A stretch of DNA of 64,000 nucleotides from Marinisporobacter sp. (lineage in GTDB: Bacteria > Bacillota > Clostridia > Peptostreptococcales > Thermotaleaceae). How positions within the stretch are numbered: position 1 is the first letter of the stretch; every line of letters starts with the position of its first letter. A program made the translations under genes and the position numbers. The notes under the pieces were generated by a model that made no database searches, was not told the origin of the DNA, and saw nothing but the letters and a program-made list of their open reading frames with translations. Location of the stretch: the NCBI GenBank assembly GCA_025210395.1, contig JAOARV010000017.1, positions 102,928 to 166,927 on the forward strand, in the 5' to 3' direction. This document shows positions 8,160-17,665 of this stretch, piece after piece.

Positions 8160-9041
8160 TTGATATATGAGATTATTGAAGAAGATGGAAAAGTTAGGGT
8201 AGAAGGAATAAAGGATTTTGAGCCTGCGCATATTTTTGAATGCGGACAATGTTTTCGCTGGAACAAAGAAGAGGATGGGAGCTTCACAGGGGTAGCCAAA
8301 GGAAGAGTCATCAATGTTTCTAAAGAAGAAAATAGCATCATTTTTCATAATACCAACAAAGAAGAGTTTTTGAATATATGGGTAGATTATTTTGATTTAA
8401 ATAGAGATTATGGAACTGTAAAAGAAAATTTAGAAAAGATGGATGCAGTGATGGAAAAAGCTATTCATTATGGAACAGGAATAAGGATTCTTAATCAAGA
8501 TGAATGGGAAATATTACTTTCTTTTATTATTTCATCAAATAGAAGTATTCCATTGATTAAAAAATCTATTGAAAGCTTATGTGAAAGATATGGAGAGTTT
8601 TTAGGGGAATATAGGGGGAAAAAATATTATGATTTTCCTCAAGTAGAAGCTTTACAGGATCAATCTGTTGAGAAAATAAAAGAAAGCTATACAGGTTATC
8701 GAGCAAAGTATATAGTAGAGACCGTGAGGATGATAGAAGAAAAAGAGGTTGAACTATATGATTTGAAAAATTTATCAACGGCAGATGCAAAAAAAGAATT
8801 ATTAAAATGTAGTGGGGTAGGACCTAAAGTTGCAGATTGTATAGTACTTTTTTCTATGGGAAAATTTGACGCTTTCCCAGTAGATGTATGGGTCAGAAGA
8901 ATTATGGAGTATTTTTATTTTCCAGAAGGAACTACACTAAAGAAAATAGAAAGCTTTGCAAAAGATTATTTTAAAGAATTAGCAGGTTTTGCTCAGCAGT
9001 ATCTTTTCTATTATGCAAGGGAAGTAGGAATTGGAAAATAA
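8160..9041 (+). CDS. 8-oxoguanine DNA glycosylase/AP lyase, OGG1 type
   Basis: A 293-residue enzyme. Residues 20-40 hold FECGQCFRW of the OGG N-terminal domain, and residues about 110-280 the HhH-GPD fold. The hairpin KCSGVGPKVADCIVLFSM contains the Lys that forms the Schiff base with the base-excision intermediate, followed by FPVDVWVRRI with the catalytic Asp. It removes oxidised guanine from DNA, a repair need even in anaerobes exposed to air. The start is a TTG at 8160 with AGGAGGGG about 6 bases upstream; no ATG fits. Closest known relatives are the clostridial and eukaryotic-type OGG1 enzymes rather than MutM. Confidence 0.92.
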   Translation: MIYEIIEEDGKVRVEGIKDFEPAHIFECGQCFRWNKEEDGSFTGVAKGRVINVSKEENSIIFHNTNKEEFLNIWVDYFDLNRDYGTVKENLEKMDAVMEKAIHYGTGIRILNQDEWEILLSFIISSNRSIPLIKKSIESLCERYGEFLGEYRGKKYYDFPQVEALQDQSVEKIKESYTGYRAKYIVETVRMIEEKEVELYDLKNLSTADAKKELLKCSGVGPKVADCIVLFSMGKFDAFPVDVWVRRIMEYFYFPEGTTLKKIESFAKDYFKELAGFAQQYLFYYAREVGIGK

Positions 9042-9113
9042 TTTATATGAAGGAATTTTGTCCCTAGTAAAGAATATTACCTAATTAGACAAAAATTTTG
9101 AGGAGGTATAAAA

Positions 9114-9812
9114 ATGCTAGGGACTATCGTCAATGCATTAGCAATTATTGGGGGAAGTTTGATCGGTTTATTATTTAGAGGAGGGATACCCGAAAAATAT
9201 AATGAAACCATTCTAAAAGCCAACGGATTAAGTGTTCTTTTAATAGGGGTTATAGGGGCTATAAAGACTCAAAATGTGCTTCTTGTGATCTTTAGTATGG
9301 TTATCGGAAGTATTCTAGGAGAATTTCTAAGAATAGAGGATAATTTAGACCGATTAGGAGGATATATAGGGAATAAGATGGGAGATCAGGAAGGGGGTAT
9401 TGCAAAGGGCTTTGTTACAGCTAGTCTTTTATTTTGTGTAGGCTCTATGGCTATTGTAGGTTCTCTTCAAAGTGGACTATCAGGCGATCATCAAACTCTT
9501 TTTGCAAAATCTGTTCTTGATGGGATTACTTCTGTTGTATTTGCCTCTACATTAGGAATGGGTGTTATTTTTTCCTCTATAGCAGTTTTTATCTATCAAG
9601 GAATTATTACTTTAGCAGCATCTTCTATGAAGGTTTTTCTTACAGAAGCAGTTATTGGAGAAATGTCAGCAGTAGGAGGGCTTTTAATTATGGCATTAGG
9701 CTTTAATATGTTAGCGTTTAAAAGAATAAAAGTAGGGAATATGCTACCAGCCATGTTCATACCACTCATCTACTACATAGGAAAAATGATATATTTTAAA
9801 CTTGTTCATTAA
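9114..9812 (+). CDS. DUF554 family integral membrane protein
   Basis: A 232-residue, very hydrophobic protein with about six membrane segments. It begins MLGTIVNALAIIGGSLIGLL and contains MVIGSILGEFLRIEDNLDRLG and ASLLFCVGSMAIVGSLQSGL, which match the DUF554 (YdfK-like) family. Function in this family is not established; a transport role is often guessed. RBS GAGGAGG is 7 bases before the ATG, and a terminator follows directly, so the gene is its own unit. Confidence 0.88.
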   Translation: MLGTIVNALAIIGGSLIGLLFRGGIPEKYNETILKANGLSVLLIGVIGAIKTQNVLLVIFSMVIGSILGEFLRIEDNLDRLGGYIGNKMGDQEGGIAKGFVTASLLFCVGSMAIVGSLQSGLSGDHQTLFAKSVLDGITSVVFASTLGMGVIFSSIAVFIYQGIITLAASSMKVFLTEAVIGEMSAVGGLLIMALGFNMLAFKRIKVGNMLPAMFIPLIYYIGKMIYFKLVH

Positions 9813-9835
9813 GAGACGTTGATCCGTCTCTTTTT
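9812..9835 (+). terminator. Terminator after DUF554 gene
   Basis: AGAGACG pairs with CGTCTCT around TTGATC, followed by TTTT. Confidence 0.88.
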
Positions 9836-9954
9836 CCAATTTTATCCCTCTTTCTTATAGAATAGTTTTTCATATATACTTAAAGAAATAATGTTTTTGG
9901 GGACTTAAATTTTTATGAATTTACGTATGCCTATAAAGACGGAGGTGAATAATT

Positions 9955-10689
9955 TTGGCGCGCCTATTGGATTTTTTTAAAAGAGACTCCTTAACGAAAA
10001 GACTTGAGAAAGTTAAAAAAGGAGATACAGAAGAAAGAGAAAAAATGATTGAAGAATACATACCATTTATCATAAAAACTGTATCCGATCAATTAAATAG
10101 ATATATTGAAGCAGAAAATAGTGAGGAATTAAGTATAGCAATAGAAGCTTTTAATGAAGCGATTGACAAATATGAAAAAGATAGGGGAAATTTCATAAGT
10201 TTTGCACAGCTTGTCATAAAAAATAGAATAATAGATGATCTTAGAAAGAAAAATAAACATAAAAAAGCTATTCCTATTAGCCAATTTGAAGAAGAGGATA
10301 AGGATCAATTACAAAAATATTTTTCTATAGAGGATTTCACAAAAAATTTCACATTAAGAGCAGAAATAAAAGAATTTGAAAAAAAGTTAAACAATTTTCA
10401 GATTGGATTTTCTGATTTGGTGGAGGAAGCTCCGAAACATATAGATACGAGAGCCAATGCTATACGGGTTGCAAAATATATTGCGGATGATGAAGGACTA
10501 AAAGAAGAGCTATTTCGAAAAAAAAGATTACCTAGTAAAAAGCTTATCGATGGGTTAGGAACTAGTCTGAAAATTTTAAAAAGAAGTAGAAAATTTATCA
10601 TTGCTACAGTGATTATACTAGAGGGAGATTTTGAAAAGCTAAAAAGCTATATAGGAAGCTCTCAAGGAGGTGTTAAGGGTGGTTTATAG
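9955..10689 (+). CDS. sigI: RNA polymerase sigma factor SigI
   Basis: A 244-residue sigma-70 type factor of the SigI group. The region-2-like part is visible around residues 30-90 (EEYIPFIIKTVSDQL, SIAIEAFNEAIDKYEKDRGNFISFAQLVIKNRIIDDLRK, split here only for description); the C-terminal half is the SigI-specific domain. It starts with TTG at 9955, with GGAGGTGA 6 bases upstream. The rsgI gene overlaps its end, the usual arrangement of a factor with its membrane anti-sigma partner. In Bacillus SigI serves heat and envelope stress, in cellulolytic clostridia it senses polysaccharides. The 3' gene for a secreted coiled-coil protein is a candidate member of its regulon. Confidence 0.93.
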   Translation: MARLLDFFKRDSLTKRLEKVKKGDTEEREKMIEEYIPFIIKTVSDQLNRYIEAENSEELSIAIEAFNEAIDKYEKDRGNFISFAQLVIKNRIIDDLRKKNKHKKAIPISQFEEEDKDQLQKYFSIEDFTKNFTLRAEIKEFEKKLNNFQIGFSDLVEEAPKHIDTRANAIRVAKYIADDEGLKEELFRKKRLPSKKLIDGLGTSLKILKRSRKFIIATVIILEGDFEKLKSYIGSSQGGVKGGL

Positions 10690-11785
10690 GGGTTGTATCT
10701 TAAAAATAGAAGAAAGTTTTGCAATCGTTTTAACAGATGATACAAAGTATATGAAGATTATAAGAAAAGATGGGCTAGCTGTTGGAAAAGAGATTATTTT
10801 TGTGAAGGAAGATATTTATAAGGAGAGAAAAGCCAATATTAAAAATATAAGTTTAATTGCAGCTGTTTTCATAATTATGGTTTTATCTACCATAAATATT
10901 GATCCATTGAATACATTAGAAACTATGAATTATGCTGCAATAGTGAGTATAGACATTAATCCTAGCATTGAATTCAAGATAGATAAAGAAGAGAAGATCC
11001 TACAGGTAGAAGCCCTTAATACAGAAGGTAAAGAATTAATAGATAGAGAATTCAGAGATATGTTTATTGAAGAAGCTGTACTCATTGTCATTGATAATGC
11101 AAAGAAAAAAAAATATATTACAAAAGAAAAAAACAAAGTTTTAATAGCCACAACAGCTGTAGAAGAGGATTTTAAAGAAAAAACCATAGATATGAACAAG
11201 ATTGAAGAGAAGATTTTAGGAAATGAAAGCTTAGAGGATATAGATCTTTTTTATATCAAAGGAAATGAAAAAGATCTAAAAGAAGCAAAAGAAAAGAATA
11301 TTTCTATAGGAAAATATGAAGTTTACAAGCAATCAAAGGAAAAAGGACAAAATATTACATTGGATCAGATAAAAAATATGAAGGTACAAGAAATAGTAGA
11401 TAAAGAAATTGGAAGAGTGAAAGAAAAAAAGATAAAAAATAAAGTAGAAGAAAAGAAAAAAGATATACAGCAAAATAGAGAAAGTAAGAATGAAAATAGT
11501 AAGGAGCATAAGGAAATAAAGAAAGAAGATCACATAAAATATATAGAAAATAAGAAGGATGAGAAGAAGCCGAAAATAGAACTGAATCAGCAAAATAAAA
11601 GAGAAATAGAAGCGAAGAAAAAAGAAATCAAAAAAGAGAAAGTAGAAACAAAGAAAGAAATCAAGAGTACAAATAAAAAAGAGGCAATAGAAAAAAGAAA
11701 AAGAGAGAATGAAAAGAATAAAAAAGAAAAAATAGAAAAGTTCAAAGAAAACAATAGATTAGGGAAAAAGAATAAGGATGATTAA
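10679..11785 (+). CDS. rsgI: Membrane anti-sigma factor RsgI with charged extracytoplasmic tail
   Basis: About 368 residues. The N-terminal 50 residues (YRGCILKIEESFAIVLTDD onward) are the cytoplasmic RsgI N-domain that holds SigI; one membrane helix follows (ISLIAAVFIIMVLSTINI), then an extracytoplasmic part with SIDINPSIEFKIDKEEKIL as in RsgI proteins. The last 150 residues are almost only Lys and Glu, a low-complexity charged tail with no carbohydrate-binding or sensor domain. The GTG at 10679 is preferred because AAGGAGG (10664-10670) is 8 bases upstream; the GTG at 10670 overlaps that RBS. It overlaps sigI by 11 bases, suggesting translational coupling. Confidence 0.9.
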   Translation: MVYRGCILKIEESFAIVLTDDTKYMKIIRKDGLAVGKEIIFVKEDIYKERKANIKNISLIAAVFIIMVLSTINIDPLNTLETMNYAAIVSIDINPSIEFKIDKEEKILQVEALNTEGKELIDREFRDMFIEEAVLIVIDNAKKKKYITKEKNKVLIATTAVEEDFKEKTIDMNKIEEKILGNESLEDIDLFYIKGNEKDLKEAKEKNISIGKYEVYKQSKEKGQNITLDQIKNMKVQEIVDKEIGRVKEKKIKNKVEEKKKDIQQNRESKNENSKEHKEIKKEDHIKYIENKKDEKKPKIELNQQNKREIEAKKKEIKKEKVETKKEIKSTNKKEAIEKRKRENEKNKKEKIEKFKENNRLGKKNKDD

Positions 11786-11789
11786 AAAT

Positions 11790-11824
11790 AGAGAGCATTG
11801 TCTTTAAAGATAATGCTCTTAAAA
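11790..11824 (+). terminator. Hairpin after rsgI, probably a weak terminator
   Basis: AGAGCATT (11792-11799) pairs with AATGCTCT (11812-11819) with inner pairing CTTTAAAG; only two T follow before an A/T-rich stretch, so termination may be partial and allow read-through to the next gene. Confidence 0.5.
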
Positions 11825-11917
11825 TTAAAAAAATTTTTATATAAGGTACCCAAAAAAATAAATATAACCGTATCCTATGATAGAAAAACAATTCATAAAA
11901 ACAAAGGAGGAAATCAA

Positions 11918-12889
11918 ATGAAAAATCAATTAAGAAAAGTTATGGTATTGTCTATTATGTTTACACTTATTTTTACAAGTTCTATAGGAAGCATTGCAAG
12001 AGCAGAAAAACCCAATACAAAAAAAAGCAAGTTCCAAGTAGGAAAAGAGGACAGAAAAAATTATATTAAAGAAAAAATTCAAGCTAAGAGAGAAAGAGTA
12101 GAAGCGATGAAGGAAAGAATAGACGACAAAAAAGAAAGGGAAGAAGAGATCAAGGAAAGAATAGGAGATAAAAGGGAAAGAGAAGAAGAGATTAAGGAAA
12201 GGATAGGGGAGATAAAAAAGAAGGTTTCCAAAGAGGATATAGAAAAAAGATTAGAAGAAGTTAAAAAACAACCAAAGCTTGAAAGCTTCCAGAATTTATT
12301 AAAAGAACTTAAAAAATCTCGTAAGAATGCAAAAGAGATCAAGGCAGAAATGAAAAAAGTAAGAGTTGAAATGAAGAGACTGATCAAGAAAAGTTATTCA
12401 GAAGAAGAATTAAATAAACTAAGAGAGAGAGCAGAAGAAATTAAAAGTAAAAATCCTGATGTAAAGGTGATTCCAATAGAAAACATTTTAAAGAAGAAAG
12501 GTCATTTCAAATTTGATACGCCACCTGTTATCAAAGAAGGTAGAACATTAATCCCTGTAAGAGCCATCACAGAAGGATTAGGAGCAAATGTTGCATGGAA
12601 TGGAGAGGAAAGAAAGGTAACTGTAAGCAAAGGGGATATAGAAATCGTATTCCAATTAGAAGATGGAAAAGCTTTTGTCAATGGAGAAGAAACAGCCATT
12701 GATGTACCTGCTCAAATTATGAATAATAGAACCATTGTACCTTTAAGATTTATTGCAGAACAATTGGGATTAAAGGTAGATTATGATCAGGATACGGAAA
12801 CCATAGAAATAGAAGAAGAAATAGAGGAAGAATTAGTGAGTACAGAAGATGAAACAGTTGTTGAAAGTGTATATGGATCGGAAGAATAG
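11918..12889 (+). CDS. Secreted coiled-coil protein with copper-amine-oxidase-like (stalk) domain
   Basis: A 323-residue exported protein. Residues 1-29 are a signal peptide ending IARAEK. Residues about 30-190 are a highly charged helical region with an internal repeat of the unit KEREEEIKERIGDK, predicted to form a coiled coil. Residues about 200-300 form a PF07833-type domain: KEGRTLIPVRAITEGLGA followed by NNRTIVPLRFIAEQLGL, common in clostridial surface proteins. The ATG at 11918 has AAAGGAGG 7 bases upstream; the frame is open further up, through the post-rsgI hairpin, without an RBS. Position after rsgI suggests a link to the SigI envelope response; function is unknown. Confidence 0.85.
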   Translation: MKNQLRKVMVLSIMFTLIFTSSIGSIARAEKPNTKKSKFQVGKEDRKNYIKEKIQAKRERVEAMKERIDDKKEREEEIKERIGDKREREEEIKERIGEIKKKVSKEDIEKRLEEVKKQPKLESFQNLLKELKKSRKNAKEIKAEMKKVRVEMKRLIKKSYSEEELNKLRERAEEIKSKNPDVKVIPIENILKKKGHFKFDTPPVIKEGRTLIPVRAITEGLGANVAWNGEERKVTVSKGDIEIVFQLEDGKAFVNGEETAIDVPAQIMNNRTIVPLRFIAEQLGLKVDYDQDTETIEIEEEIEEELVSTEDETVVESVYGSEE

Positions 12890-12940
12890 TTGGAAAAACT
12901 AGTATCGTAGTAACATGGACAAATAATTATGCAAGTAGCA

Positions 12941-12985
12941 AATTAAAGCAGGTGGTTTATAAAAGCCATCTGCTTTAATTTTATA
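12941..12985 (+). terminator. Terminator after the coiled-coil protein gene
   Basis: AATTAAAGCAG and CTGCTTTAATT pair, with an inner GTGG/CCAT section and a loop of about 8 bases; TTTAT follows. Confidence 0.8.
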
Positions 12986-13112
12986 TAAGTTTTTTACTAG
13001 TACTTATTATATAGAGCTTGTAATTCATGGTATGAAATTGATAAAATAAAATAAATTAAAAAAATAAACACATAGCAATACAAAAAGAGAAAAATATAAA
13101 GGCGGTTCATAC

Positions 13113-16100
13113 ATGAAATTTTTTATCAATAAAAAATACGGTATTTTTATATTTATTCTAATTATAGGCATACTGCTAAATTTTACTTCTTTTTCAAAAG
13201 AAGAAAGGAAAATGATTGTAGCTAAAAAAGGTGAATTAGATCTTACTCAGTGGAGCTTTCAAAAGGATGGTCCTATTAAGCTAGATGGAGAGTGGGAGTT
13301 TTATTGGAATCAATTACTTACTTATGATGATTTTCATCAAGGAGAAAAAGGGTATAAGCCTACTGGATATTTCCATGTGCCCAGTGTATGGAATAAATAC
13401 AAAATAAATAGTAAAAAATTTCCAGGTAAAGGATATGCTACTTATCGGTTAAAGATCAAAACAAATAATATAGATGACTTAAAAGGATTAAAAATATTGA
13501 CGGAGTCTACTGCTTATAAATTCATGATTAATAGACAGACCATTGCAACAAGTGGGATTGTTGGGAAAAGTAAAGAGTCTACTGTAGCTGAGTATAAACC
13601 ACAAATCGTTCATTTTGAAAATGATTCTAATGAATTTGAAATCATTGTGCAAATATCCAATTATACCTATGCGAGAGGAGGATTTTGGCATTCGATAGAC
13701 TTCGGGTTGATGGAACAAATACGAACAATGAAAGAAAATTCAGCAAGGAGAGAGATGCTTCTCTTTGGTGCTGTATGGAGTATGATTCTTTATCATATGG
13801 CTATATACTGGTTGCAAAGAAGAAATAGATCTATATTGTATTTCATCATAGCCCTTTTAGGAATGTCAGTAAGAATTCTTTTTACAGGAGAGTATTTTAT
13901 TACTACCTTCATTCCTAGGATGGATTTTAATTTCCTCACAGTTATTGAATACATGACTGTCTATTGGGGAGCAACCATATGGTTTGTTTTTGTACATGAG
14001 GTTTATCCAGAAGAATCTACAAAGAAAGTTGTAAAATTTTTTGTTTATATAGCATTGCTCATTACAGCCTTTATAATTTTTACACCGACACATATTTATA
14101 CAAAGTATTTAATGATTATTGAAGGTTTTGTAGGAATTATATCTTATAATATATTCATTTGTCTTATTAAAGCTGTACGGAGAAAGAAACAAGGTGCAAT
14201 TTTACTATTTTTAGGAATCATCCTTTTTTGTGTGACTTATATACATGACTGTCTATACTATTTGAATATAGTTGAAAGTGAACCTGGTGGCTTGATAGGG
14301 TTTACCACATTTATCATGTTGTTCATTCAAGCATATATTTTGGCAGCAAGATATGCAAAAACTTTTGATGAAGTGGAAGAATTATCAGATAAAATGATTT
14401 CGCTAAATAAGCTTAAAGATGAGTTTCTTGCAAATACTTCCCATGAATTAAGAACACCCCTCCATGGCATGATCAGTATTACAGAATCTGCTTTACAAAG
14501 TATGGAAGGGAAGATGGATCAAAAACAAAAAGAAAATTTATCGTTAGTGGTATCAAGTGGAAGAAGGCTTGCTAATCTTGTGAATGAAATATTGGACTAT
14601 TCAAAATTAAAATATGGAGATATAAAACTTAACAGAAAGAATGTAGATATACAACAAATCGTAGAAGAAGTATTGGTTGTACAAAGACATCTGATGGTCA
14701 ATAATGAAATTGTATTAATGAATGCTTTACCAATGGATATGCCTTTTATTTATGGGGACAAGGATCGAATCATACAGATTATATATAATTTATTAGGGAA
14801 TGCTATGAAGTTTACAGAAAAGGGGAAAATAGTTATTTCAGCTGTAGTAAACAACAATAGGATAGAGATCAGTGTAGAAGATACAGGCATTGGAATACCA
14901 AAAGAGAGACTAGATGATATTTTTCAGTCCTTTGAACAAGGGGATACATCTTTAACGAGATCTTATGGAGGGACTGGGTTGGGACTGAGTATTACAAAAA
15001 AGCTTGTAGAAATACAGGGTGGAGAAATATGGGTAATATCAGAGGTAGGAAAAGGATCAAAATTTACCTTTACTTTACCTATTAGTGAGCAGAGAGAAAG
15101 AATGGTTACCTTTAACAAAGAAAAAAGCTTAGAGAAAGATTATTTACAGCATCATTCTATTAAAGAACCAGAAAGCTTTGAGCAAGATGGGGAGTTTACT
15201 GTATTAATAGTAGATGATGACTATGTTAATTTGCATTCTCTTGTGAATATATTGTCTATTGAAAAATATTCTGTTATAGTAGCTACAAATGGGATACAGG
15301 CACTAGGTACAATTTCAAAAAATAAAGAAATAGATCTTGTTATTCTGGATATTATGATGCCACAAATGTCAGGATATGAAGTCTGTAAAGAGATTCGTAA
15401 AAAATATTCTATTTATGATTTACCTGTTCTTATGCTTACAGCGCAAAATAATTCAGAAGCGATTTTGACAGGATTTGAATCAGGGGTCAATGATTTTTTA
15501 CCAAAGCCCTTTGAAATGAGTGAATTGAAAGCTCGCGTCAAGACACTTCTTGAACTTAAAAAATCAGTTCATCATGCAATTCATGCAGAAATGGCATTTT
15601 TACAGGCACAAATCAAACCACATTTTTTATATAATGCACTCAATACAATCGTATCCTTTTGCCATACAGACCCTGAAAAAGCAGCAGAGCTAATTACAGA
15701 ATTAAGTAATTATTTAAGAAGTAGCTTTGATTTTAGTAATATGGATAAATTTGTGCGTATTGAAAAAGAAATGGAGTTTGTACATTCTTATCTAGCTATT
15801 GAGAACGCTCGATTTGAGGAGAAAATAAATTGTTATTATGATGTAGACTCTATTCATTTTATGATGCCTACACTTATTTTACAGCCAATTGTAGAAAATG
15901 CAGTGAAGCATGGAATATTGAAAAAAGAAGAAGGTGGAAATATAAAAATTTCTATCAAAGAAAATGACAACTTTATTCATATTAAAGTAGAAGATGATGG
16001 GGTAGGAATACCAAAAGACAAATTAATAGCTATTCTAGATGAGAATTTTATAGGTAAAAGTGTAGGACTTAGAAATGTAAATAAGAGATTAGAACGTATT

Positions 16101-16190
16101 TATGGATATGGTATTGAAATTGAAAGTGAAGTTGAAAAGGGAACGACAGTTTGTATTAAGATTCCACATAGGAGAGGTGAGACCTTTTGA
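13113..16190 (+). CDS. Hybrid sensor kinase: 7TMR-DISM sensor, HisKA kinase, receiver and LytS-type kinase
   Basis: A 1025-residue membrane protein with an unusual order of modules. One N-terminal helix, then an extracytoplasmic DISMED2-like beta domain (about 45-200, with KLDGEWEFYWNQLL and FHVPSVWNKY), then seven helices (about 205-395). Residues 430-500 are a HisKA domain with His444 in SHELRTPLHG, followed by HATPase_c (NLLGNAMKFTEKG, DTGIGIPKE, GTGLGLS). A receiver follows with Asp746 in ILDIMMPQMSG. Then comes a second, LytS-like kinase with His837 in KPHFLYNALNT and its own ATPase (NAVKHGIL, DDGVGIPKDK). Two His and one Asp sites imply an internal phosphorelay. It overlaps the next gene, its likely partner, by 4 bases. 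Confidence 0.92.
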   Translation: MKFFINKKYGIFIFILIIGILLNFTSFSKEERKMIVAKKGELDLTQWSFQKDGPIKLDGEWEFYWNQLLTYDDFHQGEKGYKPTGYFHVPSVWNKYKINSKKFPGKGYATYRLKIKTNNIDDLKGLKILTESTAYKFMINRQTIATSGIVGKSKESTVAEYKPQIVHFENDSNEFEIIVQISNYTYARGGFWHSIDFGLMEQIRTMKENSARREMLLFGAVWSMILYHMAIYWLQRRNRSILYFIIALLGMSVRILFTGEYFITTFIPRMDFNFLTVIEYMTVYWGATIWFVFVHEVYPEESTKKVVKFFVYIALLITAFIIFTPTHIYTKYLMIIEGFVGIISYNIFICLIKAVRRKKQGAILLFLGIILFCVTYIHDCLYYLNIVESEPGGLIGFTTFIMLFIQAYILAARYAKTFDEVEELSDKMISLNKLKDEFLANTSHELRTPLHGMISITESALQSMEGKMDQKQKENLSLVVSSGRRLANLVNEILDYSKLKYGDIKLNRKNVDIQQIVEEVLVVQRHLMVNNEIVLMNALPMDMPFIYGDKDRIIQIIYNLLGNAMKFTEKGKIVISAVVNNNRIEISVEDTGIGIPKERLDDIFQSFEQGDTSLTRSYGGTGLGLSITKKLVEIQGGEIWVISEVGKGSKFTFTLPISEQRERMVTFNKEKSLEKDYLQHHSIKEPESFEQDGEFTVLIVDDDYVNLHSLVNILSIEKYSVIVATNGIQALGTISKNKEIDLVILDIMMPQMSGYEVCKEIRKKYSIYDLPVLMLTAQNNSEAILTGFESGVNDFLPKPFEMSELKARVKTLLELKKSVHHAIHAEMAFLQAQIKPHFLYNALNTIVSFCHTDPEKAAELITELSNYLRSSFDFSNMDKFVRIEKEMEFVHSYLAIENARFEEKINCYYDVDSIHFMMPTLILQPIVENAVKHGILKKEEGGNIKISIKENDNFIHIKVEDDGVGIPKDKLIAILDENFIGKSVGLRNVNKRLERIYGYGIEIESEVEKGTTVCIKIPHRRGETF

Positions 16191-17299
16191 TTAGAACTGT
16201 ATTAGTAGATGATGAAAAACATGCATTAAATAATTTAGAACGTCTTCTTAAAGGGTATGATCATATTCAAGTTGTAGGAGCCTATACAGATGTAACTAAG
16301 ATTTTTGAAAAAATAAAAGAAGAGAAAGTACATTTGGCTTTTTTAGATATTGAAATGCCAAAGATGAAGGGAATTGAAGCGGCAGAGAAAATATTAGAAA
16401 TAGATAGCAATGTGCAAATCGTATTTGTTACAGCTTATAATGACTATGCTGTAGATGCATTTGAAGTGAATGCAATAGATTATGTGATGAAGCCAATACT
16501 GAAGAGAAGGCTTGATAAGACTATAGAAAGGGTTATGGAAAGACATCAAGATATGATTGAATTAAATAAAAAGAACGAAGAAAATAAAATTTTGTGTTTT
16601 GGAAACTTTGAAATAACAAAAGGAGAACAAGCTATCAAATGGCGTACTGCTAAAGCAAAAGAACTTGCTGCATATCTTGTACAGAATAGAGGGAAATTTG
16701 TACATAAATCTAAAATCATTGAAGAACTTTGGCATGACAAAGAAGAGGAACAAGCAACCAAACTTTTGCATACGAATATATATTATGTAAGAAATGCATT
16801 AAAAACTATCAACCTTGATCAAGCAATTATTTATGCAAATGAAATGTATAAATTTGATATAGGTAAAATATTTTGCGATGTGGAAGAATTTGAAAAAACC
16901 TTTGATAGGAATAAAGTAGTAAATATTAAAAATATAGAGTTAATGGAGAAAGGCAGTCGACTATATAGAGGAGAGTATTTAGAAGAAAATGACTATCATT
17001 GGGCGAAAAATGAACAAGAACGCCTTGGGAAGCTTTATATAAATATACTTAGAAAAATATCAGATTTTTATATAGTAGAAGGGAAGTATAGGGAAGCAAT
17101 AGATTATCTAAAAGGAATAGTTGAAAAAAATCCATATATTGAGGAAATTCATGCAACATTGATGAACGTTTATGCAAAGATAGAAGACTATACAAGCTTG
17201 AAAGAACATTATAAAAAGGTATCAAATGATTTTAAGGGTGAATTAGGTATAGAATTAAGTGATGCTACTAAAAAATTATATAAAAATTTTGTTTTGTGA
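16187..17299 (+). CDS. Response regulator with receiver, winged helix and BTAD domains (SARP-like)
   Basis: A 370-residue transcriptional regulator. Residues 1-115 are a receiver with Asp54 in AFLDIEMPKMKG and the switch residues TAYNDYAVDAF and YVMKPI. Residues about 145-225 are an OmpR/SARP-like winged helix (KAKELAAYLVQNRGKFVHKS, LLHTNIYYVRNALK). Residues 235-370 are a bacterial transcriptional activation (BTAD) helical domain (GEYLEENDYHWAKNEQERL). This receiver-wHTH-BTAD order is that of COG3947. The TTG at 16187 overlaps the kinase stop, so both are made together and form one phosphorelay. The target genes cannot be read from the sequence. Confidence 0.92.
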   Translation: MIRTVLVDDEKHALNNLERLLKGYDHIQVVGAYTDVTKIFEKIKEEKVHLAFLDIEMPKMKGIEAAEKILEIDSNVQIVFVTAYNDYAVDAFEVNAIDYVMKPILKRRLDKTIERVMERHQDMIELNKKNEENKILCFGNFEITKGEQAIKWRTAKAKELAAYLVQNRGKFVHKSKIIEELWHDKEEEQATKLLHTNIYYVRNALKTINLDQAIIYANEMYKFDIGKIFCDVEEFEKTFDRNKVVNIKNIELMEKGSRLYRGEYLEENDYHWAKNEQERLGKLYINILRKISDFYIVEGKYREAIDYLKGIVEKNPYIEEIHATLMNVYAKIEDYTSLKEHYKKVSNDFKGELGIELSDATKKLYKNFVL

Positions 17300-17557
17300 T
17301 ACACCTGTCTTGAATGTATCAAAGATCATTCAAATAAAAACTAAAGAATCCCTAAAGATGTGTCAATTGAATGAATAATTATAAGAATAAATGAGTAAAA
17401 ATTCTATTGGTGGACTATAAAGTCCAGCAAGAAAAGTCAAAAGGATTGATGGATTTAGGATGATAAAAACTTTAAAATCCAAAGCAGATAGAAGATGTAT
17501 TGGTTTAATTTGATAAAGTGATACTACGTAATCAAGTTGGAACGGTAGTGGATAATA
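17300..17557. other. Non-coding stretch before the hutH promoter
   Basis: No supportable gene is present between the response regulator and the hutH promoter. A small inverted repeat TGGACT-ATAA-AGTCCA lies at 17411-17426, without a T-run. Nothing else was recognised. Confidence 0.6.
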
Positions 17558-17586
17558 TTGACAAAATATCCGATTAAATATACAAT
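17558..17586 (+). promoter_or_regulatory. Sigma-A promoter of hutH
   Basis: Perfect -35 TTGACA at 17558-17563, a 17-base spacer and TACAAT at 17581-17586. The predicted start lies about 73 bases before the hutH ATG. Confidence 0.82.
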
Positions 17587-17665
17587 TAAATAAAATCAGA
17601 ATATTACCAATACAAATACTAAGTGGAAAATTCATTCAATAAACATTTAATCTAAGGGGGCAAAG

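Noticed and set aside
11798..11917. Forty-codon N-terminal extension of the coiled-coil protein
   Set aside because: It starts inside the hairpin after rsgI, has no RBS, and the ATG at 11918 has a strong RBS and begins a proper signal peptide.
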